A stretch of DNA of 64,000 nt from Collinsella sp. TF06-26 (lineage in GTDB: Bacteria; Actinomycetota; Coriobacteriia; Coriobacteriales; Coriobacteriaceae), in the NCBI RefSeq assembly GCF_002232035.1, contig NZ_NKXR01000013.1, forward strand, positions 1 through 64,000, given 5' to 3'. Of the stretch, positions 23,834 through 32,316 are shown one piece after another. Both the position numbers and the translations under genes were made by a program. Within the stretch, counting starts at the first letter, position 1. Each line of letters opens with the position of its first letter. The notes below the pieces were generated by a model. That model was not told the DNA's origin. It saw only the letters and a program-made list of their open reading frames with translations, and ran no database searches.

Positions 23834-25183
23834 CTACTCCACAACATGACCGATAAGCTCATAGCAGAAGCTATCGGTAAACTCGACCGTCAGAATATCG
23901 CCCACAGATGCCTCGCTGGCATCCAGATGCACCGCGCCATCGGAATCAGGCGCCTGGAACCAGGCATGTCCGATCAGTTCGGCGCCGTCCTCGGTCTCTT
24001 CGATACCGTCGACGATCACCTGGGCGCGCTCGCCCACATGGGCGGCAGTTGCAGCAAAACCGAGCGACTCGGCCAGGTCTATGGCCTCCTGGGCGCGCTC
24101 GAGCTTGACCTCTTCGTCGACCTGGCCCTCCATCTTGGCGGCCAGGCTGCCCTCCTCCTGCGAGTAGGCAAAGACGCTCGTGTAGTCAAAGCCGACGGTG
24201 TCCATAAAGTCGATAAGGTCGCGGAACTCGTCGTCGGTCTCGGTCGGGAAGCCGACCATGGCCGTGGAACGGATCACGATGCCGGGGATGCGCTCACGCA
24301 GATCGCGGAACAGGTCCTCGAGCTCCTGGCGCGAACCAGAACGGCGCATAGCCTTGAGGATGCGCGCGTCGCAGTGCTGCACGGGGATATCGATATAGGG
24401 CAGCACCTCGGGCGTATCGCGAATCGTATCGATAAGCTCGTCGGTCATGCCCTCGGGCTGCAGGTAGAGCACGCGGACCCAGACGTTGTGCGGGCGCACG
24501 GCCTCGGCGACGGCACGCAGCAGCTGCGCCAGATTGCGCGGCGAGCCCTCGGTGACATCCTCGTCAGCAAAGTCGGTGCCCCAAATACCCGTGTCCTGGC
24601 CGATCAGCACGATCTCGCGCACACCGCCGGCAACCAGGTCGCGCACCTCGGAGATAATGCTCTCGGCATTGCGCGAATGGTAGCGACCGCGAATATAGGG
24701 AATCATGCAGAAGCTGCAGAAGCGGTTGCAGCCATCGGAAATCTTGACGTAGGCGACAGCGCCCTCGACGGTGCGCTTGACCTGCGGAATATAGGCGGCA
24801 ATCTCGCGCTCGACGCCCAGCACGCCATCGATGACCGCCACGATGCCATCCTCCTCGTCGGCCTTCACAAAGGCAGCGACCTCGGGCAGCTCGTCGGGCA
24901 GGTCGTCGCCATAGCGCGACGGCACACAGCCGCACATGACGATGGGGCAAGAACGAACGCCGTCCTGAACCTCGTTGGCGAGCTCGAGCGTGGTCTCGAT
25001 GCTCTCGGACGTTGCGGAGGCGAGGAACGAGCATGTATTGACGATGGCGATATCGGCATCCTGTGGGTCGAATGCCTCCTCGTAGCCCGCGGCGGTCAAA
25101 AGAGAACGCATGCGGTCGGTGTCAACCTCGTTCTTAGCGCACCCGAGGGTGATGTAGAGCACGGAGCCCAACGGTGTATCCAT
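23834..25183 (-). CDS. rimO: Ribosomal protein S12 methylthiotransferase RimO
   Basis: A radical-SAM enzyme that methylthiolates an aspartate of S12. The 449-residue protein has the N-terminal cysteines (LGCAKNEVDTD, NTCSF, GCVPSRYG), the radical-SAM CNRFCSFC near residue 155 and a C-terminal TRAM domain. The N-terminal TLGCAKNEVD separates it from MiaB and MtaB, which are also encoded in this window. It lies between yajQ and pgsA, 9 nt before the latter. Confidence 0.96.
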   Translation of the reverse strand: MDTPLGSVLYITLGCAKNEVDTDRMRSLLTAAGYEEAFDPQDADIAIVNTCSFLASATSESIETTLELANEVQDGVRSCPIVMCGCVPSRYGDDLPDELPEVAAFVKADEEDGIVAVIDGVLGVEREIAAYIPQVKRTVEGAVAYVKISDGCNRFCSFCMIPYIRGRYHSRNAESIISEVRDLVAGGVREIVLIGQDTGIWGTDFADEDVTEGSPRNLAQLLRAVAEAVRPHNVWVRVLYLQPEGMTDELIDTIRDTPEVLPYIDIPVQHCDARILKAMRRSGSRQELEDLFRDLRERIPGIVIRSTAMVGFPTETDDEFRDLIDFMDTVGFDYTSVFAYSQEEGSLAAKMEGQVDEEVKLERAQEAIDLAESLGFAATAAHVGERAQVIVDGIEETEDGAELIGHAWFQAPDSDGAVHLDASEASVGDILTVEFTDSFCYELIGHVVE

Positions 25184-25210
25184 GTTGGAGAGCAGTCCTT
25201 TCGAATGATA

Positions 25211-25708
25211 TTAGCGGTAGTTGGTGAACTGCAGCGGCTGGCCGTAGTCCTGGTCGCGCAGGAACTGGATCACGGTCTGCAACGCGTCCTTCGAAGCGGA
25301 GGAAACACGAAGCTTGTCGGCCTCGATGGTCACCTTGACCTTGAGCTTTTGATCCTTGATGTCCTTGTTGATCTTCTTGGCGGTCGCCTGGTCGATGCCC
25401 TCGACGATATGGCCGAGCACGCGCACGGTGCCGCCCGATGCCGCCTGCGGAGCATCCCACGAGACAGCCTTGAGGTCAATGCCGCGCTTGATGAGCTTGG
25501 AGCTCAGCACGTCGATAATCTGCTTGGAGACAAAGTCGGCCGGGGCGTTGATCGTAAAGAGCTTGTCGCCCTTCGAAAGCTCGATCGTGGCGCCGGAATC
25601 CTTCAGGTCATAGCGCTGGGAAATCTCGCGCGTGGTTTGCTGGAAGGCGTTGTCGACCTCTTGCATGTTGACCTCGGACACGACGTCGAAGCTGGAATCT
25701 TTAGCCAT
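25211..25708 (-). CDS. yajQ: YajQ family nucleotide-binding protein
   Basis: The 165-residue protein matches the UPF0234/YajQ family from end to end (SSFDVVSEVNMQEVDNAFQQ, FTINAPADFVSKQIIDVLSSKLIKRG, INKDIKDQKLKVKVTIEADKLRVSS, LQFTNYR). YajQ has two ferredoxin-like folds. Proteobacterial members bind cyclic-di-GMP and RNA, but the role in Actinobacteria is unclear. It sits 27 nt upstream of rimO in the same operon. Confidence 0.93.
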   Translation of the reverse strand: MAKDSSFDVVSEVNMQEVDNAFQQTTREISQRYDLKDSGATIELSKGDKLFTINAPADFVSKQIIDVLSSKLIKRGIDLKAVSWDAPQAASGGTVRVLGHIVEGIDQATAKKINKDIKDQKLKVKVTIEADKLRVSSASKDALQTVIQFLRDQDYGQPLQFTNYR

Positions 25709-25734
25709 GATGTTTCCTTTCGCGTACGAGCGGC

Positions 25735-27228
25735 TTAATAGCTATCGTACGAATAGTCGGTAGAATCGGTGGGCGTCTGGCCGTCAGTTGCGGTATCGGC
25801 GCCATCCGTGGACTGGGCATCGGTGCCGTCGGTGGTGTCGGCACCATCAGAACTTTCACCATTCTCGGAATCAGTCGTCTCCTTCTTGGGAACGGTGATC
25901 GTCACACGCGCCACGCCCGAGGTCTTGGTATCGTAACGGACCTTTTCGCCGTTCTTGGTAACGGTGACATCGGAAGGCTTGGACGTGGTGATCTCGATCG
26001 AGGACTCGGGCGTGTACTCCTGCTCAAAGGGGCCAGTCGCCTGGGCGCCATAGACCGACTTTCCGTCGACCTTGACCTCAATCCACGCGGTCTTTCCCTT
26101 GGCAACGGAGACCTTAACCTTTGTGACCTCGTTCTCTTCCTTCTTGGCCGTCGTCTTGGCGGCGTCCGAATCAGTCGACTCGTCAGTCGGCTCATCGGTG
26201 TCTTCGTCCTCGTCGACCGTTTCGGTCTTCTTAGAAGACTTCTTGGTCGTCGTCTTGGTAACAGCGGGCGTCTCGGGCGTGGTCTCGGGCGTCGAAGATG
26301 CGCAGCCGCGCAGAAGTACCACGATGAGCACGATCAGCAGCAACGCCACGGCACCGATGCCGGCGTAGACGATACGCGGATCGAGACCGTTGTTTTGAGG
26401 AGTACGGGAACCGCCGCGTCCACGACTGGAACTGCTGCGGCCGCCTCCCTGAGGCATACGACCACGATTGCTGTCGGAACGGCCGCGATAGCCACCCTGG
26501 CCCTGAAGGCTGCACTGACCCGAGCGGGGCGCAAGTTCACCGCGGCCTTGATAGCCACGCTGGCCCGCACGCGGAGCCGAAGAGCGCTGGCCATACGGCT
26601 GTGGTTGAGAGCGAAGACGCGGCGTCACCTGCGTGGTATCGGCGTCCGCATAGCCACTGCGAGAGCGTCCGGTGGAGATACCACGGTGACCGCGATCAGA
26701 ATAGCCGCCGTCGCCGTAGCCGGCACGAGGGTCACGCGCCACGCCGCGGGCAGCGGGAAGCGCACGGTCCTCGGGCATCGGCGTACTGCGGAACCGGTCA
26801 CGCTGCGAGCGAATCTCCTCGCCCGAACCCGTCTCGGTAATATAACCGGCCTGCTGAGGACGCTGTCCATAGCGGGTCGAACGACCGCCCTGAACCATCA
26901 GGAAGCGCCCGTTATCGACAGAGGAACGCGAATTGACATAGCCGGCGGCGTCCTGAAAACGACCGCCCCGCTGCGACGTCTCGCGCTCGTATGCCATCAG
27001 CTCGTCAAAGTAGGCATTGACGACCTCGCGTGGATTGAGGCCCAAAAAGCGAGCATAGCTCGAAATCATGCCCTGCGCATAGCCGCGCGGCGGCATCGAA
27101 GCAAAGTTACCGGTCTCGAAAAACTCGATGATCTGCGGCCTGATTTTGATGGTGTTGGCGACCTGCTGAATGGAAAGGCCCATTCGGCGACGCTGCTCGA
27201 GCAGCATGTCACCAAAGCGTGCAGCCAT
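25735..27228 (-). CDS. RodZ-like protein with helix-turn-helix and Arg/Gly-rich linker
   Basis: The 497-residue bitopic protein has an N-terminal HTH_25 domain (about 5-75, GLSIQQVANTIKIRPQIIEFFE). A long basic linker rich in Arg, Gly, Ser and Tyr (about 85-280) leads to a transmembrane helix (287-308), a Thr/Ser/Asp-rich segment and an extracellular DUF4115-like beta domain (about 380-460). This is RodZ architecture, linking cytoskeleton to cell-wall growth. The RGG-like linker is unusually long. Its ATG overlaps the ftsK stop by 1 nt (TGATG). RodZ-like proteins after ftsK are common in Actinobacteria. Confidence 0.85.
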   Translation of the reverse strand: MAARFGDMLLEQRRRMGLSIQQVANTIKIRPQIIEFFETGNFASMPPRGYAQGMISSYARFLGLNPREVVNAYFDELMAYERETSQRGGRFQDAAGYVNSRSSVDNGRFLMVQGGRSTRYGQRPQQAGYITETGSGEEIRSQRDRFRSTPMPEDRALPAARGVARDPRAGYGDGGYSDRGHRGISTGRSRSGYADADTTQVTPRLRSQPQPYGQRSSAPRAGQRGYQGRGELAPRSGQCSLQGQGGYRGRSDSNRGRMPQGGGRSSSSRGRGGSRTPQNNGLDPRIVYAGIGAVALLLIVLIVVLLRGCASSTPETTPETPAVTKTTTKKSSKKTETVDEDEDTDEPTDESTDSDAAKTTAKKEENEVTKVKVSVAKGKTAWIEVKVDGKSVYGAQATGPFEQEYTPESSIEITTSKPSDVTVTKNGEKVRYDTKTSGVARVTITVPKKETTDSENGESSDGADTTDGTDAQSTDGADTATDGQTPTDSTDYSYDSY

Positions 27229-30005
27229 CAGAATCCTCCAAACTCACGATCTTCACGTGCCATCTCGGCGTCGACAGATTCCAGCGCGGCAAGCCCCTCC
27301 TCGTCCAACAGGACCTCGCGCGGCTTGGAACCGTCGGGCGGGCCGACGACACCCTTTTCTTCCAGCATGTCCATAATACGCCCGGCACGCGCATAGCCAA
27401 CCTTCAGACGACGTTGCAGGCCAGATGTGGAGCCAAGCTGCGATTCCACCACAATATGGGCGGCTTCCCAAATGAGCGGATCATCGTCTTGCGGCTCGGC
27501 TACTCCGGTGCGGACAATGCCGCCGCCACCCGCCATGGACATGGAAGCGGGCGCCACGGCAGACAGGATCTCCTCGTGGTAGTCTGGCTCACTCTGCGAC
27601 TTGACGAACTCGACAATCTCGTTGATCTCATCATCCGAGACAAAGCAGCCCTGGATACGGCGGGGCTTGCCCCAGTCGACCTTGGAGAACAACATGTCGC
27701 CCAAACCGGTGAGCTTCTCGGCACCCATCTGGTCGATGATGACGCGCGAGTCGATGCCCGTGGCGACGTTAAAGGCGATGCGGTTGGTGATGTTGGCCTT
27801 GATGAGGCCCGTCACCACGTTGGAGCTGGGGCGCTGCGTGGCAACGATAAGGTGAATACCGGCGGCACGGCCCAGCTGTGCAATACGCACGATCGAGGCC
27901 TCGACATCCTTACCGGCGACCATCATCAGGTCAGAGAGCTCGTCGATGATGATGACCAGGTAGGGCATCTTTTGCGGCGGGTTGTCGTAATGCTCAAACT
28001 CGCCGGCGGCCTGCTTTTCATTGTAGGTCGAGATCTTACGCACGTTGAGACGCTCGAAGACCTTCAGGCGACGCTCCATCTCGGACACGGCCCATTGCAG
28101 AGCGCTCGCGGCTTGCTTGGGCTCGGTCACCACGGGCACATAGAGATGCGGCAGGCCGTTATAGCCCGCAAGCTCGACGCGCTTGGGGTCAACCATGATC
28201 AGGCGAACGTCCTCGGGAAGGGCGCGCATGAGCAAGGTCGTGATGATGGAATTGATCATCACCGACTTACCAGAACCGGTCGTACCGGCAATCAACAGGT
28301 GAGGCATCTTGGCGAGGTCGGCGACAACCGGCGTGCCCTCAGCGTCGCGGCCGATGGCGAGCTCGAGCGGACCGCCCTTCACATAGGGCAACACGTCGCC
28401 CAGATTGACGTTCTGGCGCTTGCGGTTGGGAATCTCGATGCCCACGAGCGAGGTGCCGGGGATCGGGGCAAAGATACGCACCGACTGGGCAGCGAGCGAA
28501 AGCGCGATATCGTCCTCGAGGCTCGAGATTTTGCTCACACGCTCGCCCTCACCGGGCTGCAGTTTAAAGGTCGTCACCGTGGGGCCGGCGATCCAGCCGA
28601 CCACGCGGGCACTGCGGCCAAACTCAAGCAAGGTGGATTGCAGTGACTCAGCGGTCTGCTCCAGCTCCTTGTCCGAAGACGCGGCGGAAGCCGACTGCGG
28701 GTTGGCATGCAGGATTTCGAGCGGCGGAAGCTTGAGGCCGTCCTCTTCTTCGCCCTCGTTATCTGCGGCGCCGTCGTCCACTCCCCCATCACGAGCCGCA
28801 GCCGATTCGATAGCACTCGTGGCAGGCGCATCGGCAACCTTGGGATGCTTCAGGAAGTCGGGAATCTGAGGTGCGGCCGAGACGGGATTCACGGCAAACG
28901 GCGGCTCGGACTCGTCGATCTTATCGGGGTCGTCTTCCATCGAAAGCTGGCCGGTTACCTGGCCGCGCTTTGCATGGCGACGCGGCAGCAAAGTTGTCTT
29001 TGCTGTCTCAATCGGAGCCTCATCGTCCTCGTCATCGCCCTCGGTGAGCTCAATCTCGCTATCGGACCAAGACGGGTCGGGTTCACTCGTATTGAGCTTA
29101 GGCGCAACCTTGCCCTTCTTGGCATGGCGGCGCGGCAACAGCGTGGTCTTGGCTCGCTCGGCTTCAACCGACTCGGATACGTCGACAAACGGGTCATCGT
29201 CCTCGTCATCATCCAAAACCGGGTCGACATCGCCACCCATGACCGTGGTCACCGCGGCGTCAGTCCCCTTCTGGCGCAGAATGCTCAGGTGCGGACGGGC
29301 GACGCCGGGAACCGACAGGGCCTCTTCATCGCCCCACGGGCTCGCATTGACATCGGCACGTCGACGCTCGGCAAAATCGGCAGCGCGATCGCGGGCAGAG
29401 CGCAGCACGCCGCCCACCGAAAATCCAATGATAACCAGGCCCACAACGACAAGCCCCAGCAGGACTACCATGGCGATGGGTTTACCCAGGGCGTTTTGCA
29501 AGGCACTGGCGATAAAGGCGCCAATGTAGCCGCCCGAGGTGGAAAGGTTTTGCGGCGTGAACATGAGGTCGCACGAATCGCTCGTGCCCGGCACCATCAG
29601 CGACAGGATGGAGACAATGGCCACAAAGACCACGGCACCGCCAGCGACCGAACGGACGTTGAGCGGCGAGTCCTCGCCCAAAAAGAGCGTGGCGGCAAAC
29701 AGCAGGATGACAATCGGCAGCACGTAGGCGCCCAGACCAAAGCCCAGGTGGTAGAAACCGGCAACAGCGGCCGTCACGGGCGCCGTTGCCGGGGAAATCA
29801 CGGCAATGAAGGACGCAATCGCCAAAACGGCGATGACCACGCCGGCGATATCGCGATTGGCCGAGGGCTCGACCAGAGGCTCGAACTCATCGAACTCGGC
29901 CTCGTGGCCCTTATTGGCACGCAGATGGGAACCGGCACCCTTAGCAGATGCCGGCTGGTTGTTGGCTTTATTGCCCTTGGCGTTTTGTGCAGATCCGCGC
30001 GCCAA
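27228..30005 (-). CDS. ftsK: DNA translocase FtsK/SpoIIIE
   Basis: A septal DNA pump that clears chromosomes during division. The 925-residue protein has about four to five N-terminal transmembrane helices (50-200), an acidic linker (about 220-440), an alpha/beta motor with Walker A GTTGSGKS (574-581) and Walker B-type VIIIDELSDLM, and a C-terminal gamma winged helix (RRLKVGYARAGRIMDMLE). The linker contains a duplicated basic motif (285-299 and 335-349). Translation starts at a TTG (30005) with GGAGG 6 nt upstream, just after the rnj stop. Confidence 0.96.
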   Translation of the reverse strand: MARGSAQNAKGNKANNQPASAKGAGSHLRANKGHEAEFDEFEPLVEPSANRDIAGVVIAVLAIASFIAVISPATAPVTAAVAGFYHLGFGLGAYVLPIVILLFAATLFLGEDSPLNVRSVAGGAVVFVAIVSILSLMVPGTSDSCDLMFTPQNLSTSGGYIGAFIASALQNALGKPIAMVVLLGLVVVGLVIIGFSVGGVLRSARDRAADFAERRRADVNASPWGDEEALSVPGVARPHLSILRQKGTDAAVTTVMGGDVDPVLDDDEDDDPFVDVSESVEAERAKTTLLPRRHAKKGKVAPKLNTSEPDPSWSDSEIELTEGDDEDDEAPIETAKTTLLPRRHAKRGQVTGQLSMEDDPDKIDESEPPFAVNPVSAAPQIPDFLKHPKVADAPATSAIESAAARDGGVDDGAADNEGEEEDGLKLPPLEILHANPQSASAASSDKELEQTAESLQSTLLEFGRSARVVGWIAGPTVTTFKLQPGEGERVSKISSLEDDIALSLAAQSVRIFAPIPGTSLVGIEIPNRKRQNVNLGDVLPYVKGGPLELAIGRDAEGTPVVADLAKMPHLLIAGTTGSGKSVMINSIITTLLMRALPEDVRLIMVDPKRVELAGYNGLPHLYVPVVTEPKQAASALQWAVSEMERRLKVFERLNVRKISTYNEKQAAGEFEHYDNPPQKMPYLVIIIDELSDLMMVAGKDVEASIVRIAQLGRAAGIHLIVATQRPSSNVVTGLIKANITNRIAFNVATGIDSRVIIDQMGAEKLTGLGDMLFSKVDWGKPRRIQGCFVSDDEINEIVEFVKSQSEPDYHEEILSAVAPASMSMAGGGGIVRTGVAEPQDDDPLIWEAAHIVVESQLGSTSGLQRRLKVGYARAGRIMDMLEEKGVVGPPDGSKPREVLLDEEGLAALESVDAEMAREDREFGGF

Positions 30006-30006
30006 A

Positions 30007-31677
30007 CTAAACCTCCATGACGACCGGAATGATCATCGGACGGGTGCGCGTACGGCTCCATATAAAGTTGGAGAGCGAATCGCGCACGGCCTTGCGAATG
30101 GCATCGGAGCCGCTGCTGGTAAAGCTGAACTTGCCCTTCTCGATCGTCTTCATGATGGATGCGGAGGCATCCTCGGAGAACTGGTCGTCGATGGCAAACG
30201 AGACACCGCGGCCCGAGAACTCGATGGCCTCGATCTTCTTGTGCTTGAGCGAGACGATGGCAACGGCCGTGACCATACCGTCGTTGGCGAGCTTCTGGCG
30301 ATCGCGTAGGACGATGGGGTCGGTATCGCCGATGCGCAGGCCGTCGACATAGACGACGCCGGACTCGACGGGCGTACCGCGTTTGACGATACCGCCGCGC
30401 ATCTCGAGCGTGTCGCCGTTATCGAGGATAAAGATATGATCGTCCTTGAGACCCATCTTACGGGCCAGCTGGGCATGGGCGCGTAGATGCACGGCCTCAC
30501 CGTGAACCGGCATAAAGTACGTGGGCTTGGCCATGGCCATCAGGAGCTTGAGCTCCTCCTGGCTACCGTGACCGGAGACGTGGACGAGAGCGCGGTTCTT
30601 ATCCCACACGTCGCAGCCGAGCTTGGCCAGGCTGTTGACGACCTGCTGGACGGCTTTCTCATTGCCGGGAACAGGAGTTGCCGAGAGGATAACGGTATCG
30701 CCCTCGTGAATGGAGAGCGTCTTGTGCTCGCCATTGGCCATGCGGGACAGGGCCGACAGCGGCTCGCCCTGCGAACCAGTGCACATGACGACGATCTTGT
30801 CGTCAGGCAGGTTATCAATATCGAAGGCATCGATGATATCGGCATCATCGATGTTGAGATAACCGAGCTCGCGCGCCACGCGGGTGTTCGTGAGCATGGA
30901 GCGACCGGTCACAACGACCTTACGGCCGCACTTGCGGGCGGCATCGCAGATCTGCTGCAAACGATGGATGTGGCTCGAGAACGATGCGACGAACACGCGA
31001 CCCGGGGCGTTCTTGATGGCGTGCAGCAGGTTGGGACCAACCTCGGCCTCGGACTTGGTAAAGCCGGGAACCGTGGCATTGGTGGAGTCGGAAAGCAGCA
31101 GGTCGATGCCCTGCTTGGCAAAGCGGCTGATAGCGGCATAGTCGGGCGTGACGCCGTCGATGGGCGTCTGGTCGAGCTTAAAGTCGCCGGTGTGCATAAC
31201 GGTGCCCTGGTTGGTGCGAATGAACACGCCCAGAGCGCCGGGGATGGAGTGCGTCATCGAGAAGAAGTCGAGCGAGATGCCGCCGAGGTTGACATGGCTG
31301 CCGCCCTTGACCTCACGGAACTTGGGTGCGCGGATGCGGAACTCGGAGAGCTTGCCCTCGATAAAGCCGAGCGTCAGCTTGCTCGAGAAGATGGGCACCT
31401 TATTGTTGAGGTCCTGCAGCAGATACGGAAGCGAACCGGTGTGGTCCTCGTGGCCGTGGGTGACGATGATGCCGCGGAGCTTCTCCTCGTTCTCAAGAAC
31501 ATAGGTGTAGTCGGGAAGCACCAGGTCGATACCGGGCTGGGAGTCATCCGGGAACATGAGGCCAGCGTCGACGAGCACCATGTCGTCGCCGCACTCGAAG
31601 ACCGTCATGTTCTTGCCGATGCCGTCAAGGCCGCCAAGCGGGATGATCTTCAAGGGAGATGATTTTTTAGCTGCCAT
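30007..31677 (-). CDS. rnj: Ribonuclease J
   Basis: A 5'-3' exo- and endoribonuclease of the metallo-beta-lactamase/beta-CASP fold. The 556-residue protein has the zinc motif HGHEDH (74-79), NSDSTNA-like LLSDSTNATVPG, VTGRSML and SGHGSQEEL motifs. The ATG at 31677 is preferred; no other start sits near a clear ribosome-binding site, since AGGA is 14 nt upstream. It heads the operon rnj-ftsK-rodZ-yajQ-rimO-pgsA-cinA. A 7-bp hairpin (TGCATCG/CGATGCA, 31766-31785) lies in its probable 5' leader. Confidence 0.95.
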   Translation of the reverse strand: MAAKKSSPLKIIPLGGLDGIGKNMTVFECGDDMVLVDAGLMFPDDSQPGIDLVLPDYTYVLENEEKLRGIIVTHGHEDHTGSLPYLLQDLNNKVPIFSSKLTLGFIEGKLSEFRIRAPKFREVKGGSHVNLGGISLDFFSMTHSIPGALGVFIRTNQGTVMHTGDFKLDQTPIDGVTPDYAAISRFAKQGIDLLLSDSTNATVPGFTKSEAEVGPNLLHAIKNAPGRVFVASFSSHIHRLQQICDAARKCGRKVVVTGRSMLTNTRVARELGYLNIDDADIIDAFDIDNLPDDKIVVMCTGSQGEPLSALSRMANGEHKTLSIHEGDTVILSATPVPGNEKAVQQVVNSLAKLGCDVWDKNRALVHVSGHGSQEELKLLMAMAKPTYFMPVHGEAVHLRAHAQLARKMGLKDDHIFILDNGDTLEMRGGIVKRGTPVESGVVYVDGLRIGDTDPIVLRDRQKLANDGMVTAVAIVSLKHKKIEAIEFSGRGVSFAIDDQFSEDASASIMKTIEKGKFSFTSSGSDAIRKAVRDSLSNFIWSRTRTRPMIIPVVMEV

Positions 31678-31865
31678 AGGTAAGTGTGGTTTCCTTTCTT
31701 CGAAACGGGTCTGGAACAACCGACGGGGCGCTTCTGGCAAACCGACCGCCGGGAACGTACAAATATGCATCGCAGAGTCGATGCAATAACCACAGTATGA
31801 TACCCATTTGCACAACAACAGACCACCCATGCATCAAAGCCCCATCTGAACTGGTCTATCCCGCC

Positions 31866-31998
31866 GGTTTCCCGTGGGGCGGGCGCTGATGAAGTTTCCT
31901 GCTCTACAGTCCTGCTCACGACGGAGGCCACATTAAGTGGCCTCCTGTTCGTGCGGAACTCGCGATAAACTTCATCAGCGCCCGCCCCACGGGAAACC
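31866..31998 (+). repeat. Palindromic element family 2, copy A
   Basis: The arms at 31866-31897 and 31967-31998 are 32-bp perfect inverted repeats (GGTTTCCCGTGGGG...GATGAAGTTT). The 69-nt core (31898-31966) begins CCTGCTCTACAGTCCTGC and ends CGGAACTCGCGAT. It contains a hairpin GGAGGCCAC-ATTAA-GTGGCCTCC (31923-31945), extended by CACGA/TCGTG. The core is shared with copy B. The element lies upstream of rnj, pointing away from it. Confidence 0.88.
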
Positions 31999-32134
31999 TG
32001 CCAAAAAGGGACAGGTTTGTTTTGGTCGGTTTTATCTGGGAAGATGCTGCTGCGGCTATCTACAGATCTGAAATCTGACTACTGAATAGACTGTCTAGCT
32101 AAATAGCGAGCGGCACTAACCAGCCCTTTTGCTT
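31999..32134. other. Spacer between family 2 palindromes
   Basis: 136 bp with no convincing coding frame or RNA gene. It holds a stretch GGGACAGGTTTG near 32008 and a small CAGAT/ATCTG hairpin near 32062-32076. Nothing here is clearly functional. Confidence 0.5.
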
Positions 32135-32259
32135 GCGACCGGGAGGGGCGCATATGAAGTTTATCGCGAGTTCCGCACGCAAAGGAAAGCACTTAATGTG
32201 CTTTCCGTCTTGCGCAGGACTGTAGAGCAGGAAACTTCATATGCGGCCCTCCCGGGCGC
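32135..32259 (-). repeat. Palindromic element family 2, copy B
   Basis: The arms at 32135-32162 and 32232-32259 match at 26 of 28 positions (GCGnCCGGGAGGG...ATGAAGTTT). The 69-nt core, read on the minus strand, has the same ends as copy A. Its inner hairpin is GGAAAGCAC-ATTAA-GTGCTTTCC, which differs from copy A at three base pairs, each changed on both sides so pairing is kept. It follows the pnp terminator on the pnp strand. Confidence 0.88.
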
Positions 32260-32260
32260 A

Positions 32261-32292
32261 AACAAAAGGGCGACCCCTTAGGAGTCGCCCTT
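32261..32292 (-). terminator. pnp: Terminator of pnp
   Basis: Stem AAGGGCGAC (32266-32274)/GTCGCCCTT (32284-32292), followed on the minus strand by TTGTTTG. It lies 25 nt after the pnp stop. Confidence 0.85.
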
Positions 32293-32316
32293 GCATGAGC
32301 TGCTTATGTACGGCTG

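Noticed and set aside
32007-32020. GGGACAGG stretch as another end of the RAYT element
   Set aside because: Only about 8 nt match, with no inverted partner or coding remnant.
31866-32259. Retron or other msr/msd-type non-coding RNA
   Set aside because: There is no reverse transcriptase gene nearby and no complementary a1/a2 ends beyond the individual hairpins.
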